Origin: Neofusicoccum parvum
Lineage: Eukaryota; Ascomycota; Dothideomycetes; Botryosphaeriales; Botryosphaeriaceae
NCBI GenBank assembly: GCA_020912385.1
Contig: CP087210.1
Coordinates: 1,922,001 to 1,986,000, forward strand
DNA length: 64,000 nucleotides
Direction: 5' to 3'
Shown: piece after piece, positions 46,601-56,377 of the stretch
Numbering within the stretch: position 1 is the stretch's first letter
Layout of the letters: every line of letters starts with the position of its first letter
Position numbers and translations under genes: made by a program
The notes under the pieces: model-generated
Database searches by the model: none
Told to the model about the DNA's origin: nothing
Seen by the model: the letters and a program-made list of their open reading frames with translations, nothing else

Positions 46601-47608
46601 GCATCGTTCTCATCTGACTCCCAACCCTCATCCATCTCTTCATCTCCATCTACAGATACCCTTTCAGAGTTTTGTTCGTGGAAAGAGCCGTTGGATACCG
46701 TACTTCGCCTACTGGTGCTTGGCTGTGTTGTTGTCGAGCCTTTTCGCTCAGGTATAGCATCCATGGGAGCGCCCACGACCCTCTCCGCTTCCCTTATAAG
46801 GGTGGCTGTTTGGTAGGATTCTGCGGCTTGCACAGCTTCTGCAGTGTTGACAGTCCTGACAGTTGGCGTTTCAAGTGGATCTGGACGATTGTTTGGAGGA
46901 ATCGGCGCTTCCGGTGGATTTTCTTCAAAGACGAGCCGGTAAAGCCATGTTGCCGTGTCTTCCTGGCCTTGAAGATGGTGATTGACGGCACGAGTGTCTC
47001 CATACCTCTTGTGGGTGTATTCTGCAGCCTCAAGGGCCAGGTGGTGTTGGATGACTTGGCGGTTGTTCTCAACTCTACTCTCAGCCAGAAGGCGCAGCGA
47101 GTTTGCGTACTTTTGTTGCGGGAGCGGTTTCGAGCGCCTTTTCACTTAGCGGCGACAATGATTTCAAAGACTTCTATACATACTCATGAGGTGGCTTGAC
47201 TTCTTCTCTGGCTACGAGCATCCCGATCAAAATGGTTTGTAGCGACGATTCCATGGCCTTGATGCTTCTGAGCAACGGCTTCACTCTATGCAGCTTCAAA
47301 GCCAGCCGTAGCTTGTTCGCTTTTGATCTTCTCATCATACGCTCAACCTCTCCAGTTATTTCCTTGACCCTACCGGTGATTCTATGCACCTCTCTGGAGA
47401 GAGCGGGGTTGTATAACTCCTTTTTCTCTTCCACAATAGTTTTCATTGTAGTCAAGGTGGAGGTTAGCGTGGAAAGTTGGTCGGTAAGCTCGTTGGCCTC
47501 TTCATGAGACTTTGAAATTGCGCAGCCTGCCTTGAACAATGACTTGCTGACCTCCGCAGCCACGGTCGCCACGCCAATGGCGGTGCCGAGAATGGATATC
47601 GGATCCAT
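43619..47608 (-). CDS. Large helical-N-domain / coiled-coil fungal protein
   Basis: Exons 47608-47184, 47137-44613 and 44559-43619 join in phase to 1296 aa. A further in-frame 54 nt segment, 44338-44285, looks like an intron. The start MDPISILGTAIGVATVAAEV is the usual opening of the fungal helical N-terminal domain (PigL_N/HeLo-like group) found on NLR-like and other regulatory proteins. The domain spans ~140 residues. A Ser/Pro/Arg-rich region follows, then a long coiled coil at ~600-815 (for example LEHKERNERLAKLEDFIRET). A compact region from about TVVLLPSAENTSESEMLEIR to TWFIGHNPVQIDFFTPQYRP is probably folded. The tail is Ser-rich. No NACHT or NB-ARC P-loop is seen, so this is not a full NLR. 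Both introns apparently end in AAG. It is divergent from a gene of similar layout. Confidence 0.75.
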
Positions 47609-49222
47609 GATTCCACGCAAGTTCAGACAAATGACGAGGAACAGAATCGAGAAAACGGATTGGAAGAATGCAAGGCCCAATCTTCCTCTAAAAGGCTGAG
47701 CGAGCGGATTTTAAGAGGGAAATTGCCAGCCTTCTCTGCGCCCGCGCCGGTGGCGGAGCTCAGCCTCTCCGGTTAACTTGATTCTGATGGTTCGCACCGG
47801 CATGTTGCATGCATGTCAGCCTGCTGCAGCTAGTCCTGAAGCATTGGACCTTAGGCTCCGAGCATCAAGTCTGCCTGTTCAGCCTTGCATACAGCCCCCG
47901 CAGAAGCTGCATGATAGAAGATTGACCAATCATGAGTCGCTGAATATCCGCTGCCATCCGAATGCCACCAACAATGCCTCTGCTCAATAACCAGGCCCTT
48001 AAACATGAAATTGCTCAGCCTCAAGTAAGGAGGACTTTGGTGTAAAATTCCCCGCCCCGGCTTTCTCATTTCCCCGCTTCTTTTTATGCTTAAGCTACTT
48101 TCACTTCTCCCCTGCTCCATCCCTTGTGTAGGTAGTTCGGTAGCCACGCACCTTTCTGATATAGTATTAATTACTTTTGGTGAAGAAATGTGTTGAAGCA
48201 AACTTGCGCACGAAGTCTTCGAACAGGATCATTTTGCATGTATCGGCCGGCACTCGTGCTGTATTGCCCAGTCCACTCCAACGGGCTTAAAGAAAAGATG
48301 GCCAGCCCTTGCGTGTACTTATCTCTGTCTCCGAAAGGACCAGGATAGATAGAGGGGCTGACGTCCGTCGAGGCCGAGGTCACTCCGACAATAGTGAGGA
48401 TCTGGCTGCCACCTACCGCATGGCACGACAAAACATGCCTGGTCCCAATTGGCGAGTAGTCATCCGAGTCTCAAGATCTCCGGCCTGACAGGCGTAAACA
48501 GATCTGCTCCGACGTTTGCTGCTGATCCCCCTTCTCTGAGAACCATGAACGTGGAAGCATACATCTCATATGTACGGTTGTCCGACACGAGTTCAGACGC
48601 GCAAAACTCCTTCCTCTCTATCGTCGTATTCCCCGTCGTCTCCTGATCATACCACGTCGTTCGTTTACCACATAACCTAAGTGTCTAGGAAGAATAAAAT
48701 CTCAAATCATTGCAGATCATCCTCTGAAGTGCCGGGAGTCTTTTGGTTTCATTAGGCGCCGACTCCTACCAGCGCGTATTGATCCAAGTGTGTGGCTCAT
48801 TCCTGGGATTTGTGCAACACGGCTACTGGGGTGTCCATTTGCGAACTCTGGAGATCATAGGCGAAGTAGTAGATAACGAGCGGCGTATAAGTTGATACTA
48901 CATCACGCAATGGTGTCCTGGGGCTAGTACTCCGGATGGCACGGTTGAAAATTGTTGTTGGTCGAGGCTCAAACGCGAAGTCGGCGCTTCTTAGCGCAGC
49001 ATCACAAAAGCAAACGAACTCCTATGGCCTTAGTCCGTTCACATGATTGTCAGCATTTTCGGTACTTCATCCAAATGGAGCCAGGCCAAGCCCAAAGATA
49101 GAAGCTGCTTGGACGCCACAACGTGGGGGCCGCAGCGTGCGGCTGACAATCCCCGCCGTCTAATCCAGACCAGCCTCGTCCAACGCGAATGATGCCTCGC
49201 ACCTCAACAACTGACGCGGGAA
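47609..49222. other. Long shared promoter between two helical-domain genes
   Basis: 1.6 kb between divergent genes of similar domain layout. GC is about average to low. Small frames on both strands are not coherent. No TATA box stands out on either side. Confidence 0.5.
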
Positions 49223-52200
49223 ATGTCTGGGATCGGCGACATCATCGCAGTTGCGCAACTGGGCTACAAGTTCGCCGAAGCGCTCAAAGGCTACATTGAC
49301 GAGGTTGGGACCGCTGAGGAAAGCATCAAGGCGCTGGTGGTCGAGGTGGAACAGGCGTCGCACCGCGTGAAGGAGCTGTCGGAACTGATCGACGGAGACA
49401 CGAACACCGGGTTCCTCACGCCGGTCGGCCTGGACGGGTGCCACAATCTCGCATCCGAGTTCAAGAAGACGATCCTGAGTCTGAAGAGCGTACTGGTTAA
49501 GACGAGTGACGCCCCAGAAGATACGGGGACGGCAGCCTTTGAGTTTATTGATCTATCGCAGTGGCAGAAGTTCCGGTGGCCGTTCATCAGGAAGGCTTTG
49601 GCGGTGCCGAGGGCGCGGCTGGGAGAGCTTAAGATTGAGTTGCAGCTTTTGATGGTCACTGCTTCCGCGCACAAACTGTGAGTAGTGCCCTGCTTCTTTT
49701 GGCCTTTCGGGGCTCTCGCTGATCAATTGTCGCTGCAGATCCAAAATGCCGCCGACGCGAGAGGTCGAGAAGCAGCGTGAAGATGCGCGGGCAAAGCTGA
49801 AGAGACTGAGCCGTACCAAGCAGAAAGCTGCCTCCAGGTACAGAAAGGCACAGGAAAAACAGAGAACGCCAGCTGCGCATCCTCGGGCGGCTTCGCCGGA
49901 CGGCAGTTCGTCAACGTCAGCGTCTACTGACACTGCTTCCTCTACCGATGATGATATGTTGGAGTTCTTCGTGGAGTTTCTGCATGTGCGAGAGCAAAAC
50001 GCGGCACGAGAACGCAGGGACTACGAGCTGTACATGTTGGAGAAAGAAGTAGAAGCCCGAGACAAAGCGAAGAGGGAGAAAGAGCTTCTTGCGCAGGCCG
50101 AACTGGTGGAAAAGGAAGCCGAAAGGAAGAAGAGGAAAGAAGAAGCAAAGAAAGAGGCTCTCGAAGAACTGGAAAGAGAGCACAGAGTCCTGGAGGAGAA
50201 GCAAAAGCAAAGAACAGAACTCAAAAACAGGCTTCGTACGGCTTTGGTGGGTTCTGGGGTGGAAGAAAACAAAATCGATGAAGCCATGGACAAATTTGAT
50301 GATGCAACAGCGTCGGAGATCCAGCTTGACGTCCTTTCCCTGATAAAGTCTCAGACAGCGGCATCAGAGAAGGGAGACGCGGCAGATTCAACAACAAGCG
50401 AGTCTCAGACTATTTCATCCTCTCGGTAAGTGGTCGCCTCTCTTGCCACAGTGCACAATCTCTTCTCGCCAATATTCTGATATCCTGCGAAAGTCGATCC
50501 AAGCCGCGAAAGCGCCTGTTCAGCTGGTTGGGCTCCGCTCCCCCATCTGTTGTTTCCGAATATCCTGGAGATGAGAGCTCCACGCAGCAGCCGGTCCTGG
50601 AGGCGTGGTCTTTGGAGCTTCCATGCATGAGAGTGCCTCTTCCGATACCGGTACTTCTAAAAATGGTCAAAAAACAAAACAGCAAGTCCATACTGAAAAG
50701 CTTCGCCTCTCTTCCAAGCGTCCTCAAAGAGGAATTCCACTTTCTCATGGAATCAAAGAACGAAGAATCTCCAAGTTACACCTGGCAGCTGTTGGGGATT
50801 GAAATAACGAAGCATAAGGTTCGCACCGGCCTGCTTAGCTATTCTGAAGGATCTGTGTCCGTCTTGGTAATCCTTCAAAGACAGGATAATGGCACGTTGG
50901 AGAAATTAGGCAGGCCAAGAGGACCTCCTGGGGCCCGAAGAGGCCCCTCTCTTTCCGGTGGAGATGCCGAGCCTATGCAGAGAATTCCGTCTATCCTCAA
51001 AAAGCCGTCGGATGCAGCAGACGCAGTAAAACAGCCCGAGACCGTGCCTACCGCAGAACCTCGTGTCCGGATAAGCTCTGAATCTCCGCAAGTCGGCTAC
51101 GCAGACTACATTCGGCGCGAAGAGAACGACACTGACACAGGCTCATCAGAAAGTGAGGTGCCGACCCCCAGAATGCGTTCTCCGACGCGCCATCCACCGC
51201 TGGGCAGATCGGATTCTCACATGTCGCCTTCTCCAAACATCCATATCTACAACCACATCAGCAATGATCCAGATGAATACGACGACATTCAAAGCATTAG
51301 GGATCGCCAGCGCAGTCGGAGCCGTGACACGAGACCCATTTCGCGGGACTCTCATTCTACCCCTTTTTTTGGTGAATCGGACGCCGGAATTGCTTCCAGA
51401 TTCTCCCGCTCGAGGGCGCCACCTATTCGAAGGACATCTACTGAAAGCTTCTCTGATGACGTGCCTGATGGACGCCGTTACTCCAGGTCTCGTTCCCGCT
51501 CGCGGCCCCGCAGTGCGCAGTTCGGTCCGCTAATGCCCAGTATCAATGAGCGGCTCGAATCCAGGTTTGATGATTTTGGATTTGACGACTACACATCACC
51601 ACCAACCAGGCCGTATTCATACAGGGAGACGACACGGTATCCGTCGCCGGCGGGAGTACCTAGGAATTCCCCAGCATATCCTGAGGTCTATCGGGATCGC
51701 AGGTCTACCCCTGGTCACAGAAATTCTTTGGACATGGATAGGGAACTGGGTGAAATGCGAAAACGTGATGAAGACTTGTCGAGAATGCGGAGCAACCGCC
51801 GACGATTCGAGGATAGTCCAGGGAGTGACTTCCAGTACGAAAGGGAGGTATTATACGAAAGATCCCCGCCACCATCACAGAAGCCACGGCCTCTAGTGCA
51901 CCAATCAGAAACCCGGTCCTTCGAAAAAGCGCCCTTCTATGGCCCAATGCCACCGCCGCCACCACCGCCACCCGCCACTGATCCATTGGACGACCTTCGC
52001 AGGTCCGCAGGCTTCCCTCCTCGTAGATCATCGTCATATGACAGTCTGTACGATGGGCCACGCATCTTCACCCCGAGGTGGTATGAAGAAAGTGGATCAG
52101 TGGGCAATGAAAAGGCTTTGGTACTGGCAAGCTCTTTCATCAATCATGACGAGTTCGCGAAGTTGAAGAAGAAGGCGAAGAAACGGCGGTCGTCTGTAAG

Positions 52201-52711
52201 GAGAAAGTCAGGGGATGACGTGGACGAGGAGAGTGGTGGGCTCGCGGAGAAGACTACTGAAAGGCACAGCGGCAAGAGCACTAGGAAGAGGAAGGGCGCG
52301 AGAAAATCCACTGTTGAGACCAAAGACGACGACGATGATGAGGGCGAGGATGATGACTGGGATCTGTCTGACAAGTTCGACAAGTATTTCAATCCCGACT
52401 TCGAGGCTCCAGCGGAAAAGAAAACGAATGGAACTTCGGCAAATAAAGATAGGTGAGTGTAGTTTTCTTTTGGCCTCTAAATGCGGCCTCACGGTTGTGT
52501 GGGCTTCCGTAGCTGCAATAACCGTCTTTTACGGCTATTCCAATGGTTCAGACGACATCTCATGAGGATCCTCTCGGATTGAGGTTGCTTCCATACTAAC
52601 GCGACGTCGAAAAGAGTAGATCCAGAAGTCAGCACGCGTAACGGCGTTTCTCGTTTCACAGATGACGCACTCAACGGCATTATTACCGAGGAACCGCAAG
52701 AAATAGAGTAG
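49223..52711 (+). CDS. Large helical-N-domain / coiled-coil / RS-rich fungal protein
   Basis: Exons 49223-49677, 49739-50425, 50494-52452 and 52615-52711 join in phase to 1065 aa. The N-terminal ~150 residues (MSGIGDIIAVAQLGYKFAEA) have the size and helix pattern of the fungal N-terminal domain found on NLR-like proteins. A coiled coil at ~240-320 follows (ERRDYELYMLEKEVEARDKA). A folded-looking block at ~416-512 contains WSLELPCMRVPLPIPVLLKM and YTWQLLGIEITKHKVRTGLL. The remaining ~500 residues are Arg/Ser/Pro-rich and disordered, with RYSRSRSRSRPRSAQFG and a run of nine Pro. Near the end are NEKALVLASSFINHDEFAKL and an acidic Asp/Glu cluster. The short last exon ends TEEPQEIE. Introns 2 and 3 apparently end in AAAG. 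Confidence 0.76.
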
Positions 52712-53162
52712 GAGGATCAAGGGTAAAGGTATTCGCTCTCTGTCTCGGCGGCGCTGGGCTTCTGCAGGCCCCGAGTTTCACCATAGTAAGCGAAAGGCTG
52801 ATGGGCGAGATCAGTTGATGCTCCGGTCACTTTGTGTCATTTGCACAATTCGTAGCTCTGGATTTCACCACGACTCACTCCACGGTCACCATGCGGCATG
52901 GCAACTAAGCACTTGCTTCTCACCCCGCACCATTCCACCGCCTCTTGGACCAGAAGCTTCGTCCACAAAGCATGGCAGTGGATTATCATTTAAACACTGA
53001 ATTTAACAGTGAATCAGATGTTTTCCCGATACCCCCGAATGTATAGCGTAACTTTGTAAAGAGAGAATTAACGCACACGTCCGAAAGGACAAATAGTTCG
53101 ACCCGTGTACATATGTCAAAGCAATTCGGCTAGATTATTTGACTCTCTCCCGCTAACCCTGA
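52712..53162. other. Convergent 3' intergenic region
   Basis: 451 bp between convergent genes; no coding signal seen. Confidence 0.5.
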
Positions 53163-53948
53163 TCAACCCATGATCGCACCCACGCGTGATCCGGCCTTCT
53201 CTTCCACTCCTGGAGCCTCTTCCGGCTTAGAACTTCTGTTACCGTGGTCATCCCTATTACTCTCACCCTCCGCTGACTCCTCTTTCAGTAACCGTTCCCC
53301 CCCACAACAATGCAGCAGCGTACCAAGCATCGAGTCGAGCAGCATCTTCCATGGTACGACGACGCATAACAGGGTCCTCCAGTTATTAATTCCAGCCATC
53401 AAAAATTGTTGGACAACAGTACCAGTAGCGACCTGGACGCCAAGATTGTAGCCGAACCTCAGGCGGTGACTTCGATAGCGGCCGAGCGGATACTCCCAAC
53501 GATGGAGAATCTGAAAGAAGACCCACACTGCGTAGAACATCTCAGGTGGCGGGATCAGCCAATCCGGCACAGGCTGGCGGACAGAATAGACAAAGCGGAT
53601 GTACTGCGCAAGTGGTTAACAGCTCGTTTGACAGAATTTGATAGACATTGCACTCACTTTCTCTGTCGCGGCGTCGTTGGCTTTGCAGATTGTATAGCTC
53701 TCTTTCGGGACGCCGTTGACGCTAATACGGACTGTGGATGGAGGCCCTTCGCAGAGACTGGAGGCGTCGATGAACGTCAGGACCGCGCACAAGTATGCCA
53801 TCAGCGAGTAAAGCACGGTGTAGGCAAGGAAGCGTGCACGCGGGTCGGATTCGCGCTCGTAGAGTTCGGTGAGGACACTGGGTTTCCATTTTATGAGGGA
53901 CCAGGCTCGTTGTGCGGTGCTTGTGAGGTGGCTGTGGAGGCTGGCCAT
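53163..53948 (-). CDS. Small multi-spanning membrane protein, function unknown
   Basis: Exons 53948-53658 and 53603-53163 join in phase to 243 aa. I do not recognise the family. The N-terminal part is basic (MASLHSHLTSTAQRAWSLIK). Probable membrane segments are FLAYTVLYSLMAYLCAVLTF, MFYAVWVFFQIL, VQVATGTVVQQFLMAGI and LLCVVVPWKMLLDSMLGTLL, so about four spans. A conserved-looking segment joins the exons (YIRFVYSVRQPVPDWLIPPP). The C-terminal ~45 residues are Glu/Ser/Gly-rich and likely face the cytosol. An in-frame extension up to 54119 exists but its composition is not protein-like; I chose the Met at 53948. Confidence 0.72.
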
Positions 53949-54518
53949 TTTGCGCCTTTGGTAACCGGCGAGGTGGGGAGGTCTGAATAGGCAAAACCTG
54001 AGCGTGGATGGACAACCAAATCTGTCAAATTTGACGATAAAGAAGAAGTATGTCGAGGCTGCGGAGCTCAATAATTTATTATGCCCAGATGATCTCGAGC
54101 AATCGGTAGGCAACAGCAAGACATGCGAAGGATTCGCTTACGCCACAGCAAGGCGCAGTTAATGCTGACCCTCCAGTGCACGCACACTGCGGTGTTTCGA
54201 AGGATTGCAAGGCAGTCCAGGGCCTCCAACTCTCACCTAATGCGCCCGAGCTCCACTCCGGCAATCTGGGTTGCCACTTCTGCTTGTCTTTCCTGCACGG
54301 TTCTAGAAAAGGACACACTCTTCGCCGAGACCACGAACGAATCGAATATTCACATTTGAGTCTGCACCGTGCTTGAGGAAATCATTCTAGAAACCACAGC
54401 ATAAGCGAGATGTGCTGGTTGCCATTTGAAGCGAAGGATGTTAGAAGGTTGAGTTGAGACTGATCGAATTCATTCAGTCTGCGCCGTCTATGTCTTTGAT
54501 TAAGATATCCTACACTTC
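53949..54518. other. Intergenic region, no gene seen
   Basis: 570 bp between two leftward genes; short frames only. It contains the promoter of the membrane-protein gene and the 3' flank of the EngB gene. Confidence 0.5.
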
Positions 54519-55778
54519 TCATATCTCCTCCAAACCAGCCGCTTGCAGAATTGCCCATCTGAGACCGTTGACTCCAAGTTTCTCAAACTTCTCCGCACCA
54601 TCTTTAACGCCCTTCATGGAGCTGACAGCCAGAATCTCGCCAAGGGCCGGCATTCCTCTTCCCTTCTTCTCCCTCTCGAGCAACTCCTTGCTCAACTTAT
54701 CCTGCGCTGCTCGCAATCTCGCCAACCCCTTCTTCAGTTTTTCCTTTGAATTCGACCTCAACTTTGGCAACAACAGCTTATCCACCTTGCTCAGCACAAT
54801 CTGATGCGGCACGCCATTCGCCTCCAATAGATCCAACAACTGCCTATCCGTCCCTTTGAGTCCATGCTCCGCATCCACCAGCACAAACACCCTCCTCAAC
54901 TGCCGCCTCTTCGTCAAATACTTGAGAATCTCCTCCCCCCACTCCACCTTGCTCCCGTGCCCATGCCCCGGCATATCCACCACTACGACCCCCCTCCCGG
55001 GCCCGATCCACCTCTCCCTGTCCGCGCCCTTCACCACATTCCCATGCATGTCCGTCTGCGGCGCCTTGACACCGCCCTCGACGCCCTCGCCCACCAGGAA
55101 CACGTTCATGGTGCGCGTCTTGCCCGCGCGGTTCGACACCTTTGCGGTCCCGGCGTCGGCGCTGTCGCCGGACCCGCGGCCGCGGCGGCCGAACAGCGCG
55201 TTCAGCAGGCTGCTCTTGCCGACGTTGCTGCGGCCCAGGAACGCGACCTCGGGCGCCGGCGCGTCGGCCGGGAACTGGCGGAAGCGCGCGCAGGTGAAGA
55301 CGTAGCGCGGGCTGCCCCGGGCGAAGAAGGCGTGCGCGCGCGCCAGCTGCGCGTCCGACGGCGCGAGCTGCCCGTCGCCGTACCGGTGCGGCTCGTGCGG
55401 CCGCGGGAAGCTCGGGTGCAGCTTGGAGAGGTCTTGCGACGGCGAGGCGGCGGCGGCGGCGGCGGCTTCCTGCTGCTGCTGGCGGTAGGCGGCGATCTCT
55501 TCGTCGCGCTCGTGCGCGAGGGCTTCGAGCTCCGAGGGCGCGAGGAGGTCGGCCGGAGGCGACGAGGGCAGGTGCGTCCGGATGGGGTGTGGCTTCGCGG
55601 CGCGGCTGGGGTGCCGCACGATGAGCAGGTGGTTGGTCGGGTCCGTCTCGAAGTGGCGTGCTGCAGTCCGCGGCGTCGCGATGCGGATGCTACTGCGTGG
55701 GAGCGGCCGCGGATGGGCTGAGAGCAGGCGCCGCGTGCATCGCAGGCACGTGAAGGGCGTGGAGGCCCATTGTGGCAT
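54519..55778 (-). CDS. Mitochondrial EngB/YihA-type GTPase
   Basis: TRAFAC-class GTPase related to bacterial EngB (YsxC), which helps assemble the large ribosomal subunit; a mitochondrial ribosome role is likely. Single exon, 419 aa. The N-terminus is Arg-rich and free of acidic residues for ~40 residues (TRRLLSAHPRPLPRSSIRIA), a mitochondrial presequence. Low-complexity QQQQ and Ala-rich runs follow. G motifs are GRSNVGKSSLLNALFG (G1), SNRAGKTRTMNVF (G2), VVVDMPGHGHG (G3) and LSKVDKLLL (G4). An insertion of ~40 residues lies between G2 and G3, longer than in bacteria. The frame is open further upstream to 55988 with Met codons at 55817 and 55988. I chose 55778 for its presequence and because the longer forms run into the promoter of FMC1. 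Confidence 0.88.
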   Translation of the reverse strand: MPQWASTPFTCLRCTRRLLSAHPRPLPRSSIRIATPRTAARHFETDPTNHLLIVRHPSRAAKPHPIRTHLPSSPPADLLAPSELEALAHERDEEIAAYRQQQQEAAAAAAASPSQDLSKLHPSFPRPHEPHRYGDGQLAPSDAQLARAHAFFARGSPRYVFTCARFRQFPADAPAPEVAFLGRSNVGKSSLLNALFGRRGRGSGDSADAGTAKVSNRAGKTRTMNVFLVGEGVEGGVKAPQTDMHGNVVKGADRERWIGPGRGVVVVDMPGHGHGSKVEWGEEILKYLTKRRQLRRVFVLVDAEHGLKGTDRQLLDLLEANGVPHQIVLSKVDKLLLPKLRSNSKEKLKKGLARLRAAQDKLSKELLEREKKGRGMPALGEILAVSSMKGVKDGAEKFEKLGVNGLRWAILQAAGLEEI

Positions 55779-55999
55779 TTTGTGGGCTGTAGAGAAAAGG
55801 GTGCGCTGAGATTTCATGCCATGGTGGTGGTGTTGATTGTTCGGAGGAGAAGCTTTCGCCGCCGCAGCAGAGGCAAGCTCTCCCCTCCGCCAAAAAAGTC
55901 TCCGCATCGCTATTCCAGACATTTCCATTCCCGCATCACCACCAGCAACACCACCCTTCGCAATCGCTGTGCCGGCCTCCCTGCGCAAACCGAATCACA
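55779..55999. other. Divergent promoter of EngB and FMC1
   Basis: Only 221 bp lie between the two start codons of genes for mitochondrial proteins. A CAG acceptor-like site just before the EngB start could belong to a 5' UTR intron. Confidence 0.45.
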
Positions 56000-56377
56000 A
56001 TGTCAGCCACGGCATCCCCCCAAATCCGCTCCCTGTACCGGCGCCTCCTCCGCGAGCTGCCCGCGCGCTCCCCCAAGCACGCGCCCTCGACGCTATCCTC
56101 GCAGCCCATCCTATCGAACCCGTCGCCGCTGCAGCAGCACATCCGCACGCAGCTCGCCACATCGCCCGCGGAGCACGCGGCGCGCACCCCGACGCTCGAG
56201 GAGACGGAGCAGTTCGTGCAGTACGTCAAGGCGCAGCGCATGTACATCACCCTGCTGGAGCGCTACAACCCGGGCATGAACATGGACGAGGAGGAGCGTG
56301 TGCGCCTGACCGCGCGGCGGGTGGGCATGGACCTGCCGATCGAGGCGGATGTGGGCGGCACCGGGAAGAAGAATTGA
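56000..56377 (+). CDS. fmc1: Mitochondrial F1-ATP synthase assembly factor FMC1 (LYR family)
   Basis: Matrix protein needed, with Atp12, for assembly of the F1 sector of ATP synthase, notably at high temperature in yeast. Single exon, 125 aa, the usual size. The opening QIRSLYRRLLRELPARSP carries the LYR tripeptide of the complex-1-LYR family. The C-terminal part (ETEQFVQYVKAQRMYITLLE followed by RYNPGMNMDEEERVRLTA) is the FMC1 core. The start is the first ATG in frame. It is divergent from the EngB-type GTPase, 221 bp away. Confidence 0.92.
   Translation: MSATASPQIRSLYRRLLRELPARSPKHAPSTLSSQPILSNPSPLQQHIRTQLATSPAEHAARTPTLEETEQFVQYVKAQRMYITLLERYNPGMNMDEEERVRLTARRVGMDLPIEADVGGTGKKN

Noticed and set aside
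43619..52711. Calling the helical-domain genes full NLR receptors
   Set aside because: No P-loop, NACHT, NB-ARC, WD40, ankyrin or TPR repeats are visible in either protein.
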